Assembly: GCF_042767895.1 (NCBI RefSeq)
Contig: NC_091567.1
Location: forward strand, 2,371,655-2,396,654
Reading direction: 5' to 3'
DNA: 25,000 nt
Origin: Penaeus vannamei
Lineage: Eukaryota > Arthropoda > Malacostraca > Decapoda > Penaeidae
Under the pieces are notes generated by a model that was not told the origin of the DNA, did no database searches, and saw nothing but the letters and a program-made list of their open reading frames with translations. Positions 1 to 25,000 of the stretch are shown in pieces. The position numbers were made by a program, and so were the translations under genes. How positions within the stretch are numbered: position 1 is the first letter of the stretch; each line of letters opens with the position of its first letter.

Positions 1-2298
1 ACAGGGGAGAGGGAAAATGGAATGGCAGGAAGAGAGAAAGGGAAAGATATGATTAATGATGTACACTGTTTCCAATACAGTTCTCTGCCACTTTATCATT
101 CAGTCACACACCTCAGTTTACTTCACCTGAGAAATTCCAACTCAAAATAGCAAAACTAGAAAATATGCCTACGAGAAAACAGCAATATAACCCAGACATT
201 ACATTAGCAAGTTCTTTAACATTAATAATACCAAATAAGTGACATATTCATTTTAAGTCACTAAGGAAATCCTCTTTGTCTTGCATTGCTTCACTTTTTG
301 GTTTTAAATATAAAATAAAAAAGGTTAAAAAAAAAGTTCAACAAGTAGGTGATGAAACAGCATAAAAGACAAGAGAGTGACAAGAGGATAATGTAGAAAC
401 AAAATCTATTTTTAGAAATCTCCTCAAGGAAGAACTATATATTAAGAACTTTTCTGCCTTAAAAAAAAGAAAAAAAAATCCTGAGTAAAAGATACACAAA
501 TACACTAATATACAAAATTCAAATGTAAGTTTTTATATTATATATATTTTTCTCATTACACTCTCTCCTGATATGAACAATCATTCACCTAAATTGAGCA
601 CAATCTAGAGTAAGTCACTTGACAGTAAATTGCATCAACATCAATGCTAAACAGCAATTGGATGTTGTTAATACAAATAAATATAAACAACTGCACTGCA
701 TTCTTAATTATAAAGCCTGAACCTTTAGATAATCAACCACCAAAATTGACACAAACTACACTGCTCCTGTTCTGTCTATTTATGCATACAAGTATGTATA
801 TATGTGTATGTACAGTATGTTTAACCAGGCATATACGCCTTTATGTTTCTGTATGTATTTATGCATGTGTGTAAGTTTATAAGTGTATCTCTGTTTACTA
901 ACTAAAATCAGACTGCAAGACAAGGTCTTCTATTACAGTGGATAAGACCTGAGTATCAGCTTCATGCAAACTTGACTACTGAGAAGACTCCTATCATCCT
1001 AATCTTGATGACTGTGTCCATTCCAATTGGTCACGGTGACTGCCTCACTACGAGTCCTTCTGTGTATGGACAGGTGGTGCTTCAACCCATTCTGGTCATT
1101 AGAGTTCTTCTGCTGCTTGCTCTCGGCTTCTTGGCTCAAAACATGCTGGTCATAGGTGCTCATGGTTACGTCTGTTTCCAGGTTGTCCTTCACCTGTAAA
1201 TTTATACAGCATTGTGATCAATATTTCTAAAATTAATATCATTACCATCATCAGTATCTTCAGTGTCATTATCATTACTATGAATATCATGATTATTGAT
1301 CATTTCTTATCATCATTGACCATTATCATATCAATACAAGATTATTTAACCCATTGGCCACAAGTTTATGTACTGTCCACTGTTGTTTATTCTGATTTTT
1401 GTTACACACAAATAGTTCCACAAGTCCTCAGCCATCAAGGTGTCAATTAGTAGGACCTGGTGACCATGCCGGATTCCCCATTCCTTGAATTTGTATGTAA
1501 ATCTATTTTTCATTATTAGCTTTTTTTTTTGTATTGATATCTATACTGATACTTTCATTACTACTGTTGATATTACGAACATCAGACTGTTAACAAGAGT
1601 AAACAGGAGAGATAGCAACACTCATAGTTGACTCCTAAGTACTTGTGGAGCCATCTATGCAGTAACACAATAAATAAACTAAAAATATAGTGGGCACAAC
1701 CAGTCAGTTAATACATTATAATAACTATCAATTATTATTACAAACTCTTGTCATTTTCATTATCAATATTGCACTTATCAGCACTGGAACAATTATACAA
1801 AAAAATAATAATAATGAAAGAAAGATGAGGTTAGAGATTATCATTTCATCTTATTAGGCTTTTTTATAGCTAGCATTACTGAATTTTACAATCAATTATA
1901 TGGGAACAGCTTGATAGTTAGCTTTAACATTCAATTAGAATAAGTACAATCATATTTGATGATATTTATTCATAATGTAATCAGACAAATTCAAAGAAAC
2001 CACTAAAAGTTCTATGGGAACCATCCACACTAACAACATGTGTATAGAGGCATGCTGAAGCAGGTAGGACATGTTCATTTCTATGTCCTCACTGAATAAC
2101 CTCTTCTGTGAGTTAACTAAGTTTTTATTTACCAAGTAATTTATATCTGGTCACTATGTAAACACTTCAATTGCAAGGTTTAATGAAGAAAAGCATGAAT
2201 TCATTCAGATGTTCCAATAATAAGAAACTTCTTTCTTCATTTTGATTATGCCACATAGGTAAGACATATATAAAATCATCAACAATACAAACCATCAT
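1..2298. other. AT-rich non-genic stretch
   Basis: I see no supported gene here. All open frames are short, low in complexity or without recognisable protein similarity. There are A-rich runs near 325 and 460, and a degenerate ATC/ATT-type tract at about 1220-1340. A TTAACCCA string at 1346-1353 matches the left end of other repeats in the window. On the minus strand, which is the strand of the gene that ends at 3895, possible poly(A) signals occur at about 2178 (ATTAAA) and 2126 (AATAAA). They are far from the stop codon and are not firm evidence for the 3' end. Confidence 0.5.
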
Positions 2299-3490
2299 AT
2301 CTGACTTAGCTGTTAAACATAGACTTGGCTTCAACACAGATTGTGAAATCACCTGGATCCAACTACACATTTCGCACTGTAAATCACTTTTTCTCGCAGA
2401 TTTCTACAGACCCCTATCTTCCAACACAGAATACTTACAGAACCTTCACACATCTCTCACACACATCACATCAGATAAACACATTTGGACTGAAGGTGAC
2501 TTCAAACTTCCTGACATCAAGTGGACCACTTCATCCTCTCTCAAACCCATTGATGTAGACACCCCAAACTGCATCATCCCCCACACAATGTGCCAACTAC
2601 ATGATACCTTCATAGACATCATGAACACATTCTCACTCTCACAAACAGAACTCAAATCAACACACGCCCGCTGGCAGCAGAGGCCCTTCAACCACTGGCC
2701 ACATGATAGACACCTGACGACAGCAAACTCCGCCAGACTGACCTTCACTCCCTCAAACAATGGGAAGCCACATGGCAAAAGGATTTCCGACCCATGAGAT
2801 GTAAAACCATAAACTTCACCTGTTCAAATCACCCAATAAATTTCCTTACACAATCCACTCACAACAACTATCCAACACACCATCACACAAGTACCTTGGT
2901 ATCACACTACATGCCAACATGGAATCCAATACACACACAGACAACATACAATATAAAGCCAATAGAACACTGGGTTTCCTGAGGAGGAACTTACAAGGTT
3001 GTACACAAGACACTAAACATATAGCTTATAAAACCCTTGTCAGTCCAACACTGGAGTACGGTGCAGCAGTGTGAAATCCACACACACAAACAAACATCAA
3101 TAAACTAGAAAAAATTAACATAGCATCAGCCAGGTTCATTACGAACAACTACATTCAACCTACTGGCTTCAAAACACTAATAAAACAATAGTTACACATG
3201 AAAATCCTCTCAATACACAGACAAACTCAGTCTAACAATAATATACAAAATCACAAAAAAACAAATTGACATAAACAAACAATACTTATACCACACAAAC
3301 ACACCTAATACACTAAAGGCCCACAACCAGAAATACATGACAGATTATACCTGTACAGACTCCTTCATACACTCATACTTTCCACATACCATTCATGATT
3401 GGCACAGATTCCTGCAATACATTATACACGCAGACAAAACAGAAACCTTCCACAAAATTACACTAATGCATCTCAGATCCCACACATAAA
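2299..3490 (+). mobile_element. Decayed non-LTR retrotransposon (CR1/L2/Jockey-like), internally deleted
   Basis: Conceptual translation gives a C-terminal piece of an apurinic-type endonuclease, with LFLADFYRP at about 2390-2415 and then HIWTEGDFKLPDIKW at about 2477-2523. The usual GGDFN catalytic motif reads EGDFK here. The frame then moves, without the catalytic YADD block, to the late reverse-transcriptase region: LRQTDLHSLKQWEATWQ at about 2720-2780, KYLGITLHANME at about 2890-2925, KANRTLGFLRRNLQ at about 2955-2995, and YKTLVSPTLEYGAAV at about 3025-3073. An in-frame TGA then sits where families of this kind have Trp. A downstream SFFPHTIHDWHRF-like block (one frame change) at about 3360-3410 matches the end of such ORF2 proteins. 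Several stops and frame changes show it is dead. The clade name is by motif memory only. Confidence 0.75.
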
Positions 3491-3894
3491 ACACTAAGAC
3501 TAAGCTTCCCATATCCCCCTTTTTTACCCCCAACAATCTACTGTCCCATAAGCATGATATGCACTAATTTTTGGGGCCCTATGCTTTAAACCTATTGCGA
3601 CAGAGATTCAAACACCACTCTCAATCTTATCCACTGCCTCTAATCCAAAGGCAATCTCAGACAATTATCAAAATAAATTTGTCCATTACACACATTCCAC
3701 AACTCAAACATAAAGACAAATCTCATCTTTATATACATCTACAGAAGCATGAAACAACAAATACTAAAATCATAAAGCAAGATTCAGATTGACAACTATA
3801 AAATGGTTTACTTCCACCAAGAACCTATATATCATTCTCACATACACTCAAAAAAATAGAATAAACACCCACAAATCAAAGCTATTACAACACA
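3491..3894. other. Retroelement 3' remnant and unassigned sequence
   Basis: This A/C-rich stretch lies between the last recognisable retroelement codons and the stop codon of the minus-strand TMEM164-like gene. It may include the retroelement 3' UTR. On the minus strand it would be the proximal 3' UTR of TMEM164. No clean AATAAA was seen within it on the minus strand. No gene is supported. Confidence 0.4.
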
Positions 3895-13495
<9,601 letters not shown>

Positions 13496-13502
13496 CCAGT
13501 TC

Positions 13503-15082
13503 CTAAAAATGTAAGAAAGGAAAAAGACTTGAATCAATTGTCCCCTATCTTACGAGCTGTTGGTCTTTCATTACTGCAAAAAGATAAGATACCAAATAAC
13601 AATATAACAGCAAAAATCATGAGCAAGAGTAATTGCAAAACTATGTATAGGAATGACAGTGAAAATCATCTTGGAAAACTTTACAATATAATGATGAAGT
13701 TGGGTTACATTGTAAATTATGTTAATATAGTTACATGAACATAAACTTAAGAACTTTACAAGCTCTATGCTCACTTTGCTTAATCTTTTTACAACCTCAG
13801 AAGCAATATGCAATATGAGATTTTTCTTTTCCACAACTCACTGAATGTTAGTATTGCAATAAAGGCTGATCCACACCTTCCCTCAGGATTATGAACAATA
13901 ACACAGTCATAACATAGAGGATTACAAACAATAATACAGTAAAAATATTCAGTAAAGATAAATACATAAGAAAGTGGTACTTGCAACTGGACTGTAATCA
14001 ACCACTGCAGTTAAAGCGCAGCAACAAAAACCACCACACCTCTACTACACTAAGTCAGGCATAATAGAACTTAGAATGGCTCTTTATTTAACCTCATCAC
14101 ACTGTGATGACCTTCTATTGTGTCATGGTAGACCCTCACATTGGGGTAATGCCTTTGCAAGATGCACTGTCACGCCTGCTCTAACGCTGCATTCCAAACT
14201 CCTCGTCCAAGAAGTTGGACAAGATGAATGAGATATTTTGACAATTCAGAACCCCTACTTTCGCATTCTGGATAACCTGTCTACCTCGTCCATCTAACCC
14301 TTTGAAACCTTGCAAGCTGGACATGATGATGTCACAATAGCATTTGCATGTAAATAATGTCAGTTGCACACAACCATAAGATATTGGTAGGTAATTTTAT
14401 GGCCCTTTATTGTTGTTTTCAAAGAGTATCTTTGTGTTTGTCAGTTGCAGGTAAGTTAACAAAAGCTATTCAGGGTGCAAAAAACACTGGTATATTAAAA
14501 CAGTGAAATTTTACTTGAGAGCTAGTTGCATTGTGGGCAATGACGGCATTGGAGGTTCCAAAAGCAGTCTCATTGTCCTGCTGGTCTTGACAAATTGTCT
14601 GGATGAGCAAGACTAGGAGTTCCGAACACAGCACAAGTTGTGCATGTTTAACAGATGTAAGGACACAATCACAATCACATCAAATTTAAATCATGAAACC
14701 TGACAGCTGTGAGGATGCACAAAAAGGTCAGAGGAACTGTCTGCTATAGAATAAAAGTCTACAAATTAATGCTTGCATAGAAGTTCAGTGTTGACCTATG
14801 ACAATATATGAAGCATGATGGCTATAGCATAGGCTTAGGAATAGAGTGGCAGACGGGGCTACCATCTCTCCCACTCTAGAATAGTGGGGGCAGGGCCAGA
14901 ACCCACTCCTCAACTTTCGAGGACATTCCCTATAAACAAACAAATGGTGCAATTCCATAGTTACTCAGTTTTTGATAACAATGACCCCCTGCAACTGGTG
15001 TTGAAAATGAAATAACCATTATGTCAAGTATTAACTAAATACGTCTGACATTTTAGTGCAGAAATTAATGAGTTTATCTCTT
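13503..15082. other. Presumed TMEM164 first intron, 3' part
   Basis: No gene is supported. Sequences at about 14189-14215 and about 14597-14632 look like diverged inverted copies sharing an AGGAGTT.GAA core, suggesting an old mobile element, but the match is too weak to bound it. Open frames at 13529-14001 are short and without motifs. A CA-rich tract lies just outside this span, at about 13190-13245, in the next intron. Confidence 0.4.
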
Positions 15083-15086
15083 TTAA

Positions 15087-15284
15087 CCCACTAGCAACGG
15101 TACATTTTGAAGCTAAAAATAATAGTTTCTGGGCAGCTTCAAAATCGGCGTGTGGGGCTGGCCCAGAACCTACTCACACGCTGGCAAATTGGAGTGCAAG
15201 CTCCAAGCCAGCGTCACACCGGCGGGATGCCCGGCAATTTTTTATATGGAGTGTCTCATATGTGGGACACTCGTCGTAAATGGG
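15087..15284. mobile_element. Short TTAA-flanked MITE candidate (piggyBac-type)
   Basis: TTAA at 15083-15086 precedes CCCACTAGCAACG. The right end, read as reverse complement from 15284, gives CCCATTTACGACG, which matches 9 of 13 bases. The right flank is ATAA, a decayed TTAA. The interior has stem-forming pairs (TTCTGGGC with GCCCAGAA at about 15127 and 15164; CACGCTGG with CCAGCGTC nearby) and is clearly GC-richer than the surroundings. The length is about 200 bases with no coding function. Confidence 0.5.
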
Positions 15285-15289
15285 ATAAA

Positions 15290-16360
15290 ACTGTTATACA
15301 TCCAGGAGCTTCTGGGGGCTACACATCCTAGGCCCCTTACGGAGTGCTCCCACTTCAAAATATCTTCCTATGCTTATGTATAGTGTTACCTTTTAATCAT
15401 ATTTTTGACAATCAAGTTGACCATAAAATTCACTAGCTTATTTTCCATAAAATGAAACCTGTAAAATATTTAACTTTGACTTATAACCATATGCCTTAAA
15501 TTCACAGAAAAAAATCCTATCTTGAAAGCCAATACAAGTGACTTACAAAACATTTCCCTAGACATTCTTTCACTTCTATGGATACATAAAGCTACTTTGA
15601 AACAATTCTTGAGATGAATAGCAGGCATACAATCTGCACATATATGTCCCTTCATATGGCACCAATTCCCAGCTTCAAAAACTACAGCAGAGTGGACTCA
15701 ATCCGAATAAAAACAAAAAATAAATAAAACATCTTAGAATGTTTAATTTCTTTATAAAACTGCCGTGGAAGACATACTTCCTTCTGCCCTCTATAACAAG
15801 GGTATCAAAATAAAATGAAAGGAAGATGGAAACTATAAAAGAATGATACCCTAATATATGTACGTAAAAGGATATTCAAGTGATGAAGAAAGGAACTATG
15901 GTTTCCATTAAATCAAATCTTGCCTTCCTCTGGGTTTCTTACAATTTCACAAAAGATAATTAGATATAATGAAGTTACTGAAAATATATCCAGCAAACAG
16001 GTAACGAGTCTAATACAGTTCTTGTTTATATATGCTAAATAAATTACAGACAACACAAAGGGTTTCCCTTTCGATTGTACACCCTCTAGCTATGAGCATA
16101 AACTCCGCAGAAAGGTCTTTGTTCTAAATGCGCACTGCATTACCCTCACTGTCTTCCTTCTCTCTCTCCTTGCTATGGTTACGTGACTTGCTCTCAAGGC
16201 TCAATTTGGACAGAGGCATGCTGACAATGTCAAGTTTTTTCTCCCTACTAAACATATTCACACACACGTCTGTATTACTCTCAGCAGATCCCACTCCTGT
16301 GAGACAGCCATAATAACCTTCAGATCGAAAATCGACGCGACTGAAAAACATAAATCACTT
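15290..16360. other. Presumed TMEM164 first intron, 5' part
   Basis: AT-rich sequence without a supported gene. A 75-codon minus-strand frame at 16351-16124 is preceded by an acceptor-like TTTTTCAG and by a donor-like GTAAGT only about 20 bases away, too close to be an intron. I do not call it an exon. Confidence 0.4.
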
Positions 16361-16362
16361 AC

Positions 16363-16440
16363 AATACTTGACTGATGAGTGAGCGCTAGCGGATGGGTAC
16401 TTGTCTGACAAGAGCTCTCTGTTTACTACGGATTACACTA
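16363..16440 (-). other. Candidate TMEM164 5' non-coding exon and start region
   Basis: On the minus strand a strong donor TATT/GTAAGT lies after 16363. It has the right orientation to splice to the acceptor at 13503, which has only seven bases of 5' UTR before the ATG and so needs an upstream exon. An arthropod-initiator-like TCAGTC lies at about 16376-16371, very close to the donor, so the true start is probably further upstream. The 5' boundary given is arbitrary. Support is the donor and the logical need only. Confidence 0.3.
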
Positions 16441-17281
<841 letters not shown>

Positions 17282-17334
17282 ATCTTCTTTTTTCTTTTCT
17301 TTTCTCCCCTTTTCCCTGTGTGCGTGTGCATGTG

Positions 17335-17728
<394 letters not shown>

Positions 17729-17744
17729 CATATTTGTGCTTGTG

Positions 17745-17998
17745 TGTAGCAATTACCGTTCCTTGGCTGAAACAAAGGCTGTCTCTTCCTGTCGAAATCC
17801 TTCTGCGGCAGAGAGAGGGAGACACCAGGCCTGTCTCGTCGCCCCCCCCCCCCCCGCCCTCGGCACCCGGGAGACGGAGGTTCTCTCGGGGTCGCACGGA
17901 TACTTCCAGAATAAACCCCACAAGTCGAGACGCATCTCATTCCCCGGCACTCAGGCCTCCCTCTCTCGTTCACATCTGATGGCTGTGGTGCTCCCGAC
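17745..17998. other. GC-rich unique island between microsatellites
   Basis: About 250 bases of non-repetitive, GC-rich DNA, with a run of 14 C at about 17842-17855, are sandwiched between TA/TG arrays on both sides. Composition resembles the exons of the neighbouring gene rather than its introns. No frame with a recognisable motif was found. It could be a 3' UTR segment of the minus-strand gene ending at 18479, a mobile-element core, or a separate non-coding exon. Confidence 0.4.
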
Positions 17999-18006
17999 AT
18001 ATATAT

Positions 18007-18068
<62 letters not shown>

Positions 18069-18073
18069 GTATG

Positions 18074-18142
<69 letters not shown>

Positions 18143-18235
18143 GTTTGTGTGTATGTGTTTGTGCGTGTATGTGTGTGTGGGTGTGTATATGTGTGTGTGT
18201 ATGTATGTACGTGTGCGTGTATTTGTGTGTGTCAT
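17999..18235. repeat. Second compound TA / TATG / TG microsatellite
   Basis: TA runs at about 18015-18055 and 18085-18126 flank TATG units at about 18055-18077. A degenerate TG tract follows at about 18127-18235. This is the same motif series as at 17335-17724, on the other side of the GC-rich island. Confidence 0.95.
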
Positions 18236-18376
18236 TTGAGGGTATGCGAGTTTCTCGATATAAGAAATATAGGACTGAATGAAAGACATCCATCATATTA
18301 AATGCATATATGTAAATGGATATATAAATATACATTAGGAGCATAAATAACTATATACAAAGAAAATGCTTTTTGG

Positions 18377-18378
<2 letters not shown>

Positions 18379-18450
<72 letters not shown>
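18379..18450. repeat. (TC)36 microsatellite in the 3' flank of the ankyrin/Mab-21 gene
   Basis: A pure TC run of 72 bases ends only 28 bases from the stop codon at 18479, so it reads (GA)36 in the likely 3' UTR of the minus-strand gene. No AATAAA was seen between 18478 and 18240 on the minus strand. Confidence 0.97.
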
Positions 18451-18453
<3 letters not shown>

Positions 18454-18478
18454 CAAACCGTGATGAGTTCTCCCGTAA

Positions 18479-25000
<6,522 letters not shown>

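Noticed and set aside
14189..14632. Possible inverted repeat with AGGAGTT.GAA cores
   Set aside because: Arms are too diverged to set borders by eye, and no target duplication was found. Mentioned only as a hint of an old element.
16124..16351. 75-codon minus-strand frame preceded by TTTTTCAG
   Set aside because: No family motif. The nearest upstream donor-like site is only about 20 bases away, and no partner exon was found.

Overview
This window is eukaryotic nuclear DNA from an invertebrate. The best guess is a decapod crustacean, probably a penaeid shrimp. The reasons are very dense, long microsatellites ((TC)n, (TA)n, (TG)n, (AAT)n), small AT-rich-intron genes with GT/AG junctions, degraded non-LTR retroelements and several short inverted-repeat elements. 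The species call is inference from repeat style, not from a diagnostic marker.

Two multi-exon genes lie on the minus strand, head to tail. The first (coding part 13495 down to 3895, six coding exons) is a complete TMEM164 homologue of 276 residues, the family recently tied to acyl transfer into ether phospholipids and ferroptosis. All exon phases join. The NPCH motif and the later His in a V-H-Q context are kept. Its fifth intron is about 7 kb and holds most of the mobile-element debris and the two AAT-type arrays.

The second gene (window end 25000 down to 18479, nine exons seen, 5' end outside the window) encodes at least 1251 residues. In order it has an extracellular part with two N-glycosylation sequons and a fibronectin-III-like end, one transmembrane helix, a basic stop-transfer, an acidic linker, several ankyrin-type repeats, and a large 3' exon carrying two more clear ankyrin repeats and a Mab-21/cGAS-like nucleotidyltransferase-fold region. 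The positions where active members carry catalytic acids look substituted. A membrane-anchored ankyrin plus pseudo-Mab-21 receptor-like protein is the most unusual thing here.

Region by region: 1-2298 unannotated AT-rich DNA; 2299-3490 a decayed non-LTR retrotransposon with an internal deletion; 3895-13502 TMEM164 exons and introns, with inverted-repeat elements at 6359-6678 and 9058-9202, a TTAA-CCCA repeat at 7077, retroelement-like sequence at about 7480-8330, and AAT arrays at 10270-10620 and 10870-11208; 13503-16363 the presumed first intron with a small TTAA-type element at 15087-15284; 16364-17070 no gene seen; 17071-18240 a huge compound microsatellite block enclosing a 250-base GC-rich island; 18479-25000 the receptor-like gene, with (GA)n/(CT)n arrays in its introns and 3' flank and an 8-bp-duplication element (22122-22486) in one intron.
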